Positions 35,004 to 44,515 of a stretch of 64,000 bases of DNA are shown one piece after another (the first letter of the stretch is position 1; each line of letters opens with the position of its first letter). The notes under the pieces were generated by a model that did not search any database, was not told where the DNA came from, and saw nothing but the letters and a program-made list of their open reading frames with translations. Position numbers and translations under genes: made by a program. This stretch comes from JANNSX01 sp041397825. Its GTDB lineage: Bacteria; Pseudomonadota; Alphaproteobacteria; Rhizobiales; Hyphomicrobiaceae. Where the stretch lies: the NCBI GenBank assembly GCA_041397825.1, contig JAWKVX010000007.1:1-64000 (forward strand). The letters are read 5' to 3'.

Positions 35004-36137
35004 CTACTCCGGCAGTTCGCCCAGGGCGTCGAGCACCAGCGAGTGGAAATGGTGCAGCCCATGCTCGCTGATGAAGGTGCGATCCTTGTCGACGATGAAG
35101 CGACCCTGCGAATAGCCCCGTGAATGCAGGCCTCGCTGCACACTCTCGACGAGTGCGATGTCCTCCGGGTTCAGCACCTTGTCGAGATACTCGATCGCCT
35201 CGTTGATCGTCGCCTCGGGCACATCCTCGGCGAAGAAGAAATCGAAATGCTCGAGTGTCGTCTCCGGACCGGTCGGCATGATGTGGAGGATGCCGGTGTT
35301 CGCGCAGCCCGGGAAGGTGTTGAAGGTCATGTTGGGCCACACCCAGAAGCCGGCGAAATTGCCTTCTTGGCCTGGCGTGAAGCAGATGGCGCTGTTGTCG
35401 GGATTTCCCGGCGGCGAGATGTGGCTCGAATAGATCGAGTGTGTGATCGTCCGGTAGTTCTTGATGTCGACCAGCTCGACAAAGGCCGGATGCGCCGGCG
35501 TGCAATGATAGCATTCGAGATAGTTGTCGACGACGTTCTTCCAGTTGGCATTGAGGGTGAATGTCAGACGCCGGGCGAGCTTCAGGTTCTCGATCTCCGG
35601 ACAGAATTTCCGCAACTCGTCCGCGAGCCCCTCGCTCTGCGATTTGAGCGACGGCGCGTCAGGATCGAGATTGACATAGACGAACCCGGCCAGCACCTCG
35701 ATCTGTACCGGCTTCAGCGCGAACTCCGTTGCCTGGAAGCCGGCCACTTTCTTCTGCCCCACGGCCGAGCGGAGCTTGCCGTCGGTATGATAGGTCCAGG
35801 CGTGGTAGGGGCAGGTGATGAGCTTGGCCTTGCCGCAGCCTTTCAACAGCTCATGCGCGCGATGCGAGCAGACGTTGTAGAAGGCCCTGAGCTCGCCATC
35901 CTGGCCGCGGATGGCGACGATGCCCTGATCGCCGACCTGGGTGGTCACGAAGCTTCCCGGCTCGGCGAGCTGGCTGATGTGGCCGACATAGTTCCACGTC
36001 CGGTAGAAGATCGTCTCGAGCTCGCGCTTGTAGATCTCCGGATCGAAATAGTAGCGGGCCGGCAATGTGAAGGAGGTTTCCGGATTGCGGCTGAAGCGGC
36101 CGGCGGGTGGCGGCGCCTTGCGGTCAATGAGGTTCAT
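35004..36137 (-). CDS. Rieske non-haem iron oxygenase, choline/carnitine/betaine monooxygenase-like
   Basis: A 377-residue oxygenase alpha subunit. Rieske ligands are C90-x-H92 (CSHRAH) and C109-x2-H112 (CPYHAW). The iron site DNYLECYHCTPAHPAF supplies H211 and H216, with E208 in the bridging position. The LECYHC sequence and the glutamate bridge are features of choline monooxygenase, GbcA and CntA, which attack quaternary amines. A C-terminal acidic segment (TTLEHFDFFFAEDVPE) also fits this group. No reductase (GbcB/CntB-like) is adjacent. CGGAGG precedes the ATG at 36137. Confidence 0.9.
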   Translation of the reverse strand: MNLIDRKAPPPAGRFSRNPETSFTLPARYYFDPEIYKRELETIFYRTWNYVGHISQLAEPGSFVTTQVGDQGIVAIRGQDGELRAFYNVCSHRAHELLKGCGKAKLITCPYHAWTYHTDGKLRSAVGQKKVAGFQATEFALKPVQIEVLAGFVYVNLDPDAPSLKSQSEGLADELRKFCPEIENLKLARRLTFTLNANWKNVVDNYLECYHCTPAHPAFVELVDIKNYRTITHSIYSSHISPPGNPDNSAICFTPGQEGNFAGFWVWPNMTFNTFPGCANTGILHIMPTGPETTLEHFDFFFAEDVPEATINEAIEYLDKVLNPEDIALVESVQRGLHSRGYSQGRFIVDKDRTFISEHGLHHFHSLVLDALGELPE

Positions 36138-36236
36138 GGGGCCTCCGGGATGGATGCGATTGCGGCGCCTAGGCTAGCAGAACCGGCAATGCGACTGCAA
36201 AGCGACATCGCAGTCGCCGGGCCGCGGTATTGTCCG

Positions 36237-37241
36237 TCACGCGATGCTGAGCACGATCTTGCCCATCATGCCTCCTCGCTCGAGGCGCTGGTGGGCGACT
36301 GCGGCCTCCTTCAGCGGTACGGTCTCGGTGATATGAACCTGGAGCCGCCCGGAAGCGGCATCGGCCAGCGCCCGCTCGACGATCTGGCGTTGCGCCACGA
36401 GCCGGTCGCGAAGGCCGAGCCACATGGGCGTCAGCATCATCACCATGTGAACGCTGAGATTGAGGTTGTAAGCCGACGTCTCGCCATCGTCGCCGGCAAG
36501 CCCGATGAGGGTGGCGATGCGGCCGTATGGCGCCATTGCCTTGAAGGTGCGCTGCAGGACCTCGCCGCCCTGGTTGTCGAAGGCGGCCCGGAGACCGGCA
36601 TCGCCGGTCCAGTCGCGCGTCGCGGTGACAAAATCGGCGTCGCGGTAGTCGATGGTGCGCTCCGCGCCGAGGCGGCGTACGAGATCGGATTTCTCCGGCG
36701 TCGAGACCGTGGCCGCAACGCGGGCACCGGCGAGCCGGCCGATCTGCACAGCGACATGCCCTGTGCCGCCGGCCCCCCCGTGCACCAGCAGGGTCTCGCC
36801 CGCCTGGATGGCGACGCGATCGACGAGGGCCTCGACCGCGGTGATACTCACCAGCGGCAGCGCAGCGGCGGTCGCGAACTCCAGCCCATCCGGTATCACG
36901 GCAAGAAAATGCTCGTTGACAACGGCGTGCCTCGCATAGGTGCCTGGGTCGGCACCGATGCCACCGAAGCAGAAGGCGACGCGATCGCCGGGCTTGATGC
37001 GTCGGACTGCGGGGCCGACCGCCTCGACGGTGCCGGCGCCGTCATGGCCGAGCACGAGCGGGCCGGGACCTTGGACATAGGGGCCGAGGCTTCGGAACCA
37101 AACATCGGCGGGGTTGAGGCTTGCGGCGTGAAGGCGGACCAGCACGTCCGTCGGACTGCCGGGCCAGGCGAGCTCGATGCTGGACATCTCCAGAACCTCC
37201 GGCCCGCCGATGGAGGTGGCTACGATCGCCTCTGTTCGCAT
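36237..37241 (-). CDS. NADPH:quinone oxidoreductase-like medium-chain dehydrogenase
   Basis: A 334-residue zinc-independent MDR protein of the quinone oxidoreductase type. It has LGHDGAGTVEAVGP, the nucleotide-binding VHGGAGGTGHVAVQIGRLAG, and the C-terminal HQRLERGGMMGKIVL. The zinc ligands of alcohol dehydrogenases are missing. Substrates are probably quinones or enones. AAAGGAG lies six bases before the ATG at 37241. It is about 100 bp upstream of the Rieske gene in the same direction and could share its transcript, but it is not a known electron donor for Rieske oxygenases. Confidence 0.88.
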   Translation of the reverse strand: MRTEAIVATSIGGPEVLEMSSIELAWPGSPTDVLVRLHAASLNPADVWFRSLGPYVQGPGPLVLGHDGAGTVEAVGPAVRRIKPGDRVAFCFGGIGADPGTYARHAVVNEHFLAVIPDGLEFATAAALPLVSITAVEALVDRVAIQAGETLLVHGGAGGTGHVAVQIGRLAGARVAATVSTPEKSDLVRRLGAERTIDYRDADFVTATRDWTGDAGLRAAFDNQGGEVLQRTFKAMAPYGRIATLIGLAGDDGETSAYNLNLSVHMVMMLTPMWLGLRDRLVAQRQIVERALADAASGRLQVHITETVPLKEAAVAHQRLERGGMMGKIVLSIA

Positions 37242-37436
37242 GGGGTCTCCTTTCGCCTTTTCGCTCAAGCTGACGCGTCGGCAGACTTCGCGCAAGGTCC
37301 GTCTCGCGGCCTCGGACCACCCCTTCCAGGATCGGGTCAATCATCCTAAGCATATGAAATATTTACTGAAGCCTGAGCTTTACGCCCGCCCTCGTTCCAG
37401 CCTAGACTATGCGGAAACGAATCCAGCAATCGCCTG

Positions 37437-38678
37437 ATGGGAAGCGGCAGAACCTCTCGAGAGCAGGGGGCGCCGGCTCGGGCCAGGCTCTGGGGTGGGA
37501 AAGTGCAGCGGTCGAGCGGCGAGAATCGCCATGCCGGAGGTCCAGGGGACTTGCCGGACCAGACCGGCAAGCCGAACGGACGTCCGTCTGTCGAAGGGCG
37601 TGCAGAGGACGTCGGACGAGCCGGTCGTGCCGGCGATGGGTCGGCCAACTACGCGGCCCTCGACCTCGGCACCAACAATTGCCGTTTGCTGGTTGCGCGA
37701 CCGTCCCGTCGTGGCTTCCAGGTCGTCGATGCCTTCTCGCGCATCATCCGTCTGGGCGAGGGGTTGACGACGACGGGCCGCCTGTCGGAGGCGGCTATGA
37801 CGCGGACCATCGACGCACTCGGGGTCTGTGCCGAAAAGCTCCGGCGACGGGGTGTCGTCAGGTCCCGGTTGATCGCCACCGAGGCCTGCCGGACCGCGGC
37901 CAATGGTGCGGAGTTCCTCGGGCGGGTCAGGACCGAGACGGGACTGACGCTGGAGATCGTCAGTCGCGAGACCGAGGCCCGGCTCGCCGTGACGGGTTGT
38001 GCCACGCTCATCGACCGGCAAGCCTCGACCGTGCTCGTATTCGACATCGGCGGCGGTTCTTCGGAGCTGATCTGGCTTGACTTTGCAGGACAGCCGCGTG
38101 CGCGTCCGCATCCACTCGGGTTCGGTGTCGACCGGGCTATCCGCGCGTGGACTTCGTTGCCGGTCGGCGTCGTCACCTTGTCCGAGCGCTTCGGTGGTCG
38201 CGAGGTCGACAGGGACCTCTATGAGGCCATGGTCAACCACGTTCAGAGCATGCTTCACGCCTTCGAGAGCGAGCATCGGATCGGCAACAGGATCTGCAGC
38301 GGTGCGGCGCATCTGCTCGGCACCTCGGGAACCGTGACGACGGTCGCGGGCATCCATCTCGCTTTGCCCGTCTATGATCGGCGGCAGGTTGATGGCTGCT
38401 GGCTCGACAATGGTCAGATCAGAGAGGTGTCGGACCGGCTGATCGCAATGAGCTACGATGAGCGGGTGGCACAACCCTGCATCGGCCGGGACCGGGCCGA
38501 CTTGGTGCTCGCCGGGTGTGCGATTCTCGAAGCCATGCTCCGGATTTGGCCGTGCGAGCGACTGCGGGTCGCCGACCGGGGGCTCCGGGAAGGCATGCTT
38601 GCCGGCATGATGGCCGAGGATGGCGTACACCGACAGCGTCGGCGACGTTCCGACCGATCCTCGGGAGACTATCGGTGA
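37437..38678 (+). CDS. Exopolyphosphatase / guanosine pentaphosphate phosphatase
   Basis: A 413-residue Ppx/GppA protein of the ASKHA fold. Phosphate-binding motifs are ALDLGTNNCRLLVA (about 74-87), FDIGGGSSELIW and VADRGLREGML. It hydrolyses polyphosphate or converts pppGpp to ppGpp. The first 70 residues are charged, low in structure and outside the family domain; the real start may lie downstream of 37437, but no better codon with a ribosome binding site was found. The stop overlaps the start of rlmE in GTGA. Confidence 0.92.
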   Translation: MGSGRTSREQGAPARARLWGGKVQRSSGENRHAGGPGDLPDQTGKPNGRPSVEGRAEDVGRAGRAGDGSANYAALDLGTNNCRLLVARPSRRGFQVVDAFSRIIRLGEGLTTTGRLSEAAMTRTIDALGVCAEKLRRRGVVRSRLIATEACRTAANGAEFLGRVRTETGLTLEIVSRETEARLAVTGCATLIDRQASTVLVFDIGGGSSELIWLDFAGQPRARPHPLGFGVDRAIRAWTSLPVGVVTLSERFGGREVDRDLYEAMVNHVQSMLHAFESEHRIGNRICSGAAHLLGTSGTVTTVAGIHLALPVYDRRQVDGCWLDNGQIREVSDRLIAMSYDERVAQPCIGRDRADLVLAGCAILEAMLRIWPCERLRVADRGLREGMLAGMMAEDGVHRQRRRRSDRSSGDYR

Positions 38679-39400
38679 AGAAGCCGGGCCCTGGTTCGTC
38701 GAAGGGGGGCGGCGACGGCAAGCGGCGTATGGCGGAGCGGCTCAAGACCGCACGCGGCCGGACGCCGTCGCAGCAGAAATGGCTGCGTCGCCAGCTGAAC
38801 GATCCCTATGTGGCTGCCGCGCGTGAGCAGGGCTATCGGTCCCGGGCGGCCTTCAAGCTCGCCGAGATCGACGCGCGCTACAAGCTGCTGAAACGTGGCA
38901 TGCGCGTGCTCGATCTGGGTGCGACACCCGGTGGCTGGTCGCAGGTCGCTGCACGCAAGGTCGGTGTCGGGACGCCTGATGGCGGCACGGTGCTTGCCGT
39001 CGACATCAATGAGATGGCGGCGTTGCCGGGCGTGAGCTTCCTGCAGCAGGACTTTCTCGAGGAGGGGGCGGAGGCGGCGATCACAGCGATGCTCGGTGGT
39101 GCCCCCGACGCCGTTCTCTCCGACATGGCGGCACCGGCGACCGGCCACAGGCAGACGGACCACCTGCGCATCATGGCGCTTTGCGAGGCGGCCGCCGCCT
39201 TCGCCATGGAGATCCTGGCGCCCGGCGGATTCTTTCTCTGCAAGGTGCTGCAAGGGGGCGCCGAGAGGAGCCTGCTCGAGGCGTTGAAGCAGAACTTTGC
39301 CGTGGTGCGTCACGTCAAACCGCCGGCGAGCCGGGCGGACTCGGCGGAGCTCTATGTGCTTGCGACGGGGTTCCGGGGCCGGCAGGCCGAGGGTGACTAG
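38675..39400 (+). CDS. rlmE: 23S rRNA (uridine-2'-O)-methyltransferase RlmE
   Basis: A 241-residue methyltransferase of the FtsJ/RrmJ family that modifies U2552 of 23S rRNA. The K-D-K-E tetrad is visible: Lys in RSRAAFKLAEID, Asp in VLSDMAAPATG, Lys in FFLCKVLQGG, Glu in SAELYVLATG. SAM binding is in LDLGATPGGWSQVA. The GTG at 38675 overlaps the ppx stop by four bases (GTGA), pointing to coupled translation. The ppx-rlmE pair is common in Hyphomicrobiales. The first 35 residues are basic (SSKGGGDGKRRMAERLKTAR). Confidence 0.95.
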   Translation: MKKPGPGSSKGGGDGKRRMAERLKTARGRTPSQQKWLRRQLNDPYVAAAREQGYRSRAAFKLAEIDARYKLLKRGMRVLDLGATPGGWSQVAARKVGVGTPDGGTVLAVDINEMAALPGVSFLQQDFLEEGAEAAITAMLGGAPDAVLSDMAAPATGHRQTDHLRIMALCEAAAAFAMEILAPGGFFLCKVLQGGAERSLLEALKQNFAVVRHVKPPASRADSAELYVLATGFRGRQAEGD

Positions 39401-40650
39401 CGGGCGGCGTCGCGCAGGCGGGTCTTGTCCTGGGCCGACACCATGGATTCCTCGGCCCGAGCCAAAGCGAGCTGCGCCTGGGTGCGCGCGCACGTTCTGA
39501 AGTCTTCGTCCCCGAGTTGGCCAAGCGCACCGAGCGCCTTCTGAAGTCTGAGCTGGACCTCGATCATGTGTGCGCCGTCGCGAGCGATGAGATTGAATGC
39601 GTCGTCGAACAAGTCGCGCGTTTCGAGCGCTGGGACGTGCAGCCGCGGAAAGGCGATGTCGTGCTCATCGCTTCGCTGACTGGCGTCGGCCCAGATGACA
39701 AGCAGCCGTGTGAGCCGGCCGATCACGTCGATGGCTGTTCCCGGATCGTTGACAGCCGGCGACAGTGCGCGAATGGCGATCTCGCTGAGGACGGCAAGTC
39801 CGAACCGGGGATCCTGGTCGAACGAACGCTCCGGACCGATGTCGAAGCACGCCCTGATGTCCTCGCTCAGCGCTCCGTCTACCTGGCCGTAGTCGGAAAT
39901 CCCGACGAGCCGGCGAGCCGGATGCACGAACGTGCCCGGAAGTACCCACAGATAGATCTGGACCTCGGAGTCCTCGGCGATCTCCGACAGTCTCTCGATG
40001 TCGATGTGCTGTACATAGCCGGTGACGCTGGCCATGAGCGCGTTTGCGCCTTTTGCCGCATCGCTGTCGGGATCGAGAGGCCGCGCCCTGAAGTAGGGTG
40101 CGGCGAGCCGGGCTTCGATGGCCTCCTTCGTCGCGTCCTCGACCCGAGTGGTCGTCTCGCCGACGCGACCGAGCTGCGCAAGCTGGTCGATCCAGGTGAG
40201 GAGGGACGCGACCACGAGGACGAGGATGCCGATGGTCGCGACGAACAGCACGACCCGGCCGCGGTCGCCATACAGATCTGTTTTGAGCAGGATGATGCCG
40301 ACGAGCGCGAACAGAAAGGAGCCGATGAAGGTGGCGAGGACATTCTGGGTGATCTGATCCTGCATCAGGAGCTTGGTCGCACGTGGCGTGGCACTGCTCG
40401 TCGCAGCGCTGTAGGCAGAGGTCATGACGCTGAGCGAGAAGGTGGTGACCGCCAGCATGCTGGTTGCGATGATGCCGAGCAGATCGCCGACGGCGGCGCT
40501 GCCGATCTGGCCCGATACCTCCCAGGGAAGAACGTTCTCGACCAGGGCCGCCAGCGCCGCCGTCAGAATGCCGAGTGCACCGAGCAGTGTTGCGCGCACC
40601 CACAGGCGGCGCGAGAGCTGGCGCATCATCCATTGCCATTTGGTCAGCAT
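39397..40650 (-). CDS. DUF2254 membrane protein
   Basis: A 417-residue inner-membrane protein. Helices lie at about residues 18-40, 55-80, 108-130 and 135-155 and are followed by a 260-residue soluble domain (SEIAIRALSPAVNDPGTAID is the strongly conserved block of DUF2254). Function is unknown. The gene ends within the last bases of rlmE (convergent, 4-bp overlap), so there is no room for a terminator between them. Confidence 0.88.
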   Translation of the reverse strand: MLTKWQWMMRQLSRRLWVRATLLGALGILTAALAALVENVLPWEVSGQIGSAAVGDLLGIIATSMLAVTTFSLSVMTSAYSAATSSATPRATKLLMQDQITQNVLATFIGSFLFALVGIILLKTDLYGDRGRVVLFVATIGILVLVVASLLTWIDQLAQLGRVGETTTRVEDATKEAIEARLAAPYFRARPLDPDSDAAKGANALMASVTGYVQHIDIERLSEIAEDSEVQIYLWVLPGTFVHPARRLVGISDYGQVDGALSEDIRACFDIGPERSFDQDPRFGLAVLSEIAIRALSPAVNDPGTAIDVIGRLTRLLVIWADASQRSDEHDIAFPRLHVPALETRDLFDDAFNLIARDGAHMIEVQLRLQKALGALGQLGDEDFRTCARTQAQLALARAEESMVSAQDKTRLRDAAR

Positions 40651-40671
40651 GGGACGCTAGCCCGCGGGCGG

Positions 40672-42141
40672 TCAGGGGGACGGGTCTTCACCTGAAGAGA
40701 TCTCCATCCAGCTTCGTACGGCGCCGATCGCCGCCGGAAAGGTCGAGGTCCTGGCCCGAATGGCGGCCGACCGTGCCGAAGGCTCGATGCGACTATGCTG
40801 TCCCCGAGGCCGGGGCGGCACCGGCCCACCGAGCGCGACATAGGCAAGCTCCGCGGCACCCAGACCCGTCAGCTCCGAAGTTGCCTGGAGCACGACCGAT
40901 CTGCCGAGTACGTCCGCCAGGAATTGCACGAAGCCGCGGTTGGAGGTCAACCCACCATCGACGAAAATGTCCGCCGTCGCCTCCGGTGCCAGTGCCTGGA
41001 CCAGCTCGCTCGCACGCAAGGCGATGCCTTCAAGGATCGCCTGGCGCAGATCGGCCGACGTCGTGGCGAGGCGAAGGCCGAGGAAGGCGCCGGCCGCGTT
41101 GCGGTCCCAATAGGGTGCGGCCAGCCCGGCGAGAGCCGGCACGAAGACGAGACCACGCTCGAGGGCCGACGGGCCGTCCCCGAATGCGAAATCCTCGATC
41201 GCAGACGCGAGGCCCAGTCCCTTCGCCCATTCAACCGCCGCAGCGGCCGTGTAGTCGCCACCATCGAGGGCGTAGACGGGATCCTCTGCGCCAAGTTGCC
41301 AGGCAACCGTCGGCACCAATCCCGCAGCATCCATCCTCGGCTTCGTTCCGGTGACGGCCAAGGCGAACGTACCGGTGCCGAAGGTGATCTTGAGGTCCCC
41401 CGGCTTGCGGCAGCCATGGCCGAACAGGGCGGCCTGCTGGTCGACGATGCTGGCGAGGAGCGGCAGCTCGCGGCCCTTTCGCCGCACGATGCCAAAAGGT
41501 CCGGTGGTCGAGACGATGACCGGCAGTTGCTCCGGCGCGAGAGCGAACACCCTGCACAGCTCGGGGCTCCAACCGCAGCCGGTGAGGCTCATGAGAGAGG
41601 TGCGCGAGGCCGTCGACACATCTGTGCGATAGGCACCGGTCAATCGGTCGATGAAGTAGGCGTCGGAGGTGGCCAGGCCGAGGGAGCTCCGAGCTGTCTC
41701 TGCCAGATGGCGAGCAGAGGGCACGTGCTCCAGCAGCCAGGTGAGCTTGGAGGCGGAGAAATAGGCATCGACCGGCAGGCCGCCGATCCGAGTGATCTCG
41801 GAGCGATCCGACGGCGCCAGTTCATCGAGCCAGGCCTGCGTCCGCTGATCCTGCCAGACGATGGCGTGGTGCAGCGGCTCGCCGGTCCGTCGGTTCCAGG
41901 CGACCACCGTCTCGCCTTGATTTGCGAGCGCGATGCCGGCAATCGCCGGTTCTTCCGCTAGCGCCTCGTCGATCAGGGTTTCGATGTTTCGGATGAGTTC
42001 CGAGGCATCGTGCTCGACGTGCCCCTCCGCGGGGTGGAACTGCTGGTGACGCCGGCTGCCGAGTGTCTCGAAACGGCCGTCCTCGTGCAGCAGGAAGCTC
42101 TTGGTGCTCGTCGTCCCTTGATCGATGGCGAGGATGGGCAT
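40672..42141 (-). CDS. FGGY carbohydrate kinase, glycerol kinase-like
   Basis: A 489-residue sugar kinase starting MPILAIDQGTTSTKSFLL, the FGGY ATP-binding loop. Also present: a substrate loop IVWQDQRTQAWLDEL as in glycerol kinase, LDGGDYTAAAAVEWAKGLG, and IFVDGGLTSNRGFVQFLADVLG. Glycerol kinases usually have Glu-Arg and Asp in these loops, and the N-terminal part here matches them fairly well, but the C-terminus deviates and other polyols are possible. It is the last gene of the thiN-led run, nine bases after the flavoprotein gene. Confidence 0.85.
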   Translation of the reverse strand: MPILAIDQGTTSTKSFLLHEDGRFETLGSRRHQQFHPAEGHVEHDASELIRNIETLIDEALAEEPAIAGIALANQGETVVAWNRRTGEPLHHAIVWQDQRTQAWLDELAPSDRSEITRIGGLPVDAYFSASKLTWLLEHVPSARHLAETARSSLGLATSDAYFIDRLTGAYRTDVSTASRTSLMSLTGCGWSPELCRVFALAPEQLPVIVSTTGPFGIVRRKGRELPLLASIVDQQAALFGHGCRKPGDLKITFGTGTFALAVTGTKPRMDAAGLVPTVAWQLGAEDPVYALDGGDYTAAAAVEWAKGLGLASAIEDFAFGDGPSALERGLVFVPALAGLAAPYWDRNAAGAFLGLRLATTSADLRQAILEGIALRASELVQALAPEATADIFVDGGLTSNRGFVQFLADVLGRSVVLQATSELTGLGAAELAYVALGGPVPPRPRGQHSRIEPSARSAAIRARTSTFPAAIGAVRSWMEISSGEDPSP

Positions 42142-42150
42142 GGGATGGTC

Positions 42151-43101
42151 TCAACGGGTCTGCATCAGATCCCGGGCGATGGCCCGGGCGGCATAGCGCC
42201 CCTCGAGCGCACAGCGTCCTGAGGATCGCACACCGTAGCGCACATTGCCGGCGGCAAAAATCCGCGGATCGGCCGTTCGCAAATTGTGGTCGACGCGCGG
42301 GCCTGCCGTAGCCGGATCGACGCCGGCCGGATGCTGGCGCATCAGCGTTGCCTCCGGCACCCACTTTCCCGTGAAGATCACGCCGTCGCAGGCCAGCCTT
42401 TCCAGCCGGCCCTGCCGCTCGATGGTGATCGCGGTGACCTGCGCCTCGCCCTCGATGGCGGTGAGCCGGGCGCTGCGCTCGGTTCGTACGCCGAAGAGGA
42501 GCCGAGCCAGGTGCGAGACTGGAAACGGAGCCGCTGTCTGGCTCTCCTCCTCGAGCAAGGCGACCGGACGGACGCCGGCGTGCCGGAGCGTCAGGATGGT
42601 TGAGTAGGCCACCAGCTCGCTGCCGATGACGACGGGGCGGCGGCACGGCAGCCGCCCCTCGAGATAGACGAACCTCTGCAGCGCGCCGGTTGTCAGGATG
42701 CCGAAAGGCCGGCCCCCCGAGACGAGGCGGGCGGCGCGAGTCGCCTCCCGGATGCCGGTCGCCAGCAGCACCCGCTCGGCCCTGATCTCGCGCGGCCCCT
42801 CGGGCGTGCTGAGCGCGAGCTGGCCCTCGGTTCCGAGCGCCAGGACTGCCGTGCTTGGGCGGACATCGAGCCCCCTGGACACGCGGCGCAGCCTCTCGGC
42901 ATAGCGCGGACCGGTCCAGACTCGTCCGAAGTCGAGCATGCCGAAACCCCGGTGGCCGCAGTGGCGGACCGTGCCGCCGGCCTCTCTCTCGCGCTCCAGG
43001 ACGACGACCCGGCGAAGGCCCAGTCGCTGTAACTCGCGGGCGGCAGAGATTCCGGCCGGCCCACCACCGATGATCGCGACATCGACCTCCTCAATGGCCA
43101 T
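42151..43101 (-). CDS. FAD-dependent oxidoreductase, small two-domain type
   Basis: A 316-residue flavoprotein starting with an FAD-binding loop (VAIIGGGPAGISAARELQRLG) and ending with the second FAD contact (TADPRIFAAGNVRYGV). It lacks the redox CxxC of thioredoxin reductases, and the NAD domain is a simple one (RRPVVIGSELVAYSTILTLRHAG). Similar proteins accompany GlpA-like dehydrogenases in other bacteria and archaea as electron-transfer subunits. It overlaps the GlpA-like gene by 11 nt, so the two are likely co-translated and may form one complex. Confidence 0.85.
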   Translation of the reverse strand: MAIEEVDVAIIGGGPAGISAARELQRLGLRRVVVLEREREAGGTVRHCGHRGFGMLDFGRVWTGPRYAERLRRVSRGLDVRPSTAVLALGTEGQLALSTPEGPREIRAERVLLATGIREATRAARLVSGGRPFGILTTGALQRFVYLEGRLPCRRPVVIGSELVAYSTILTLRHAGVRPVALLEEESQTAAPFPVSHLARLLFGVRTERSARLTAIEGEAQVTAITIERQGRLERLACDGVIFTGKWVPEATLMRQHPAGVDPATAGPRVDHNLRTADPRIFAAGNVRYGVRSSGRCALEGRYAARAIARDLMQTR

Positions 43102-44515
43102 CGCCGAGCCTCTCGACTGGTGGGGTCACGACGAGCCGGCCTTCGACGAGGCGCGCCACATGTGCGAGACAGTTGAAGCCCTGGCACCGGCCCATCAGGG
43201 CGCGCGTGCGCCGCTTCAGGCCGCCGAGATCGCCGACAGGCAGCGGACCGGTCAGCGCCGCTTCGATCTCGGCGCGTGTCACGGTCTCGCACAGGCAGAC
43301 GAGATCGCCGCGACCCGCGCGCTGGTGATCGCGCGGCAGATGCTCGGCGAGGTTCGGGACTCTCGGCCAGATGACGTCCGGAACCGGGCTCAGCATTTGG
43401 AAGTGGTCGCCGACGAGGCCGACGATGTGCTCGGCGATGCCGAGCGATGCGGTCAATCCCGTCGAGCGGATACCGGCGACCGTGATCCAGCCGTCGGCCG
43501 GACTCGCGTCGATGATGTAGTCGCTGCGATCGCTTGCTGGCCGGAGTCCCGCATATACGGCGGTGACGGGCTCGGCGGCGAGGTCCGGCACCATGCGGGC
43601 GCCTTCGGCCAAGAGGTGGCGGAGCGTCGCCTCCTCCACGGTCGCCTGCGAGCGGTCGTCCTGGTCCTCGGCCGTAGGTCCGACGAGCACGTTGCCGTAG
43701 ATGGTCGGACAGAGCACGATGCCTTTCGTGCGCTCGGTCGGCACGGGGAGCACGATGGTTGGCATGAGGCGGCGCGCCGTCTTGTCGAGGACGACGAACT
43801 GGCCCTTGCGCGGGCGGATCGCAAAGCCGCCGCGGCCGGCGAGCGCCTCCACGCGGTCGCCGAAATTGCCGGCGGCCGCGACGACGATGCGGGCCGTGAT
43901 CGGGCCCTGCGCCGTCGTCAGATGCCAGAGGCCGTTGCGGCGTTCCGCAGCCGTAACCTCGGCCTGCCGCAGCACCCGCGCGCCGTGCGCGAGTGCCTGC
44001 AGAACGTAGGCGAGCGGTGCCGACCAGGGATCGATGACGTGCTCGCCCGGCACGACGAGGCCGGCGACGGCGCTCTCGGCGAGGAAGGGATGATGGGTCC
44101 GCAACTCGGCCGTGCTCGCGGGACGCACGCTCGTCACGCCGTTCTTGTGCGCCTTGGCGGCGATCTCGGGGAGTTTCTGGGCTTCCGTATCGGACCAGGC
44201 GACGAGCAGCGCGTCGGTCTCGAGCAACGGCAGGTTCATGCGGCCGCGAATGTCGAGATAGATCGCCCGGCCCCGTTGCATGAGCCGGTGCTCCAGGCTC
44301 CCGACCGGCGCGTCGAAGGCCGTATGGAGCAGGCCCGAATTGCCCTTGCTCGCGCCGGAAAGAATGTCCGCGCCGCGCTCGAGGAGCACGCATTTCAGGC
44401 CGGCGAGCGTTGCGGCCCGCAGCACCGCACACCCGACGACTCCACCGCCGATGACGGCGAGGTCGAGGGGGGCGATTGCGCCCGTGGGGGCGCCCGGCGG
44501 ACTGGGCTCGCTCAT
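43091..44515 (-). CDS. GlpA-like FAD-dependent dehydrogenase with [2Fe-2S] BFD domain
   Basis: A 474-residue two-domain protein. Residues about 15-370 form a DAO-type flavoprotein (LAVIGGGVVGCAVLRAATLAG, then SGASKGNSGLLHTAFDAP). The C-terminal 80 residues are a BFD-like domain with cysteines in CLCETVTRAE and RCQGFNC, a [2Fe-2S] site. This layout is that of anaerobic glycerol 3-phosphate dehydrogenase GlpA; opine and hydroxyproline oxidase subunits look similar. With a glycerol-kinase-like gene downstream, a glycerol-type substrate is the leading guess. A large hairpin immediately precedes the ATG and hides the GGGGG-type binding site. Confidence 0.85.
   Translation of the reverse strand: MSEPSPPGAPTGAIAPLDLAVIGGGVVGCAVLRAATLAGLKCVLLERGADILSGASKGNSGLLHTAFDAPVGSLEHRLMQRGRAIYLDIRGRMNLPLLETDALLVAWSDTEAQKLPEIAAKAHKNGVTSVRPASTAELRTHHPFLAESAVAGLVVPGEHVIDPWSAPLAYVLQALAHGARVLRQAEVTAAERRNGLWHLTTAQGPITARIVVAAAGNFGDRVEALAGRGGFAIRPRKGQFVVLDKTARRLMPTIVLPVPTERTKGIVLCPTIYGNVLVGPTAEDQDDRSQATVEEATLRHLLAEGARMVPDLAAEPVTAVYAGLRPASDRSDYIIDASPADGWITVAGIRSTGLTASLGIAEHIVGLVGDHFQMLSPVPDVIWPRVPNLAEHLPRDHQRAGRGDLVCLCETVTRAEIEAALTGPLPVGDLGGLKRRTRALMGRCQGFNCLAHVARLVEGRLVVTPPVERLGDGH

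Noticed and set aside
35124..37349. A 741-codon open frame on the plus strand
   Set aside because: It lies opposite the Rieske oxygenase and quinone oxidoreductase genes, both well supported by catalytic motifs and ribosome binding sites.
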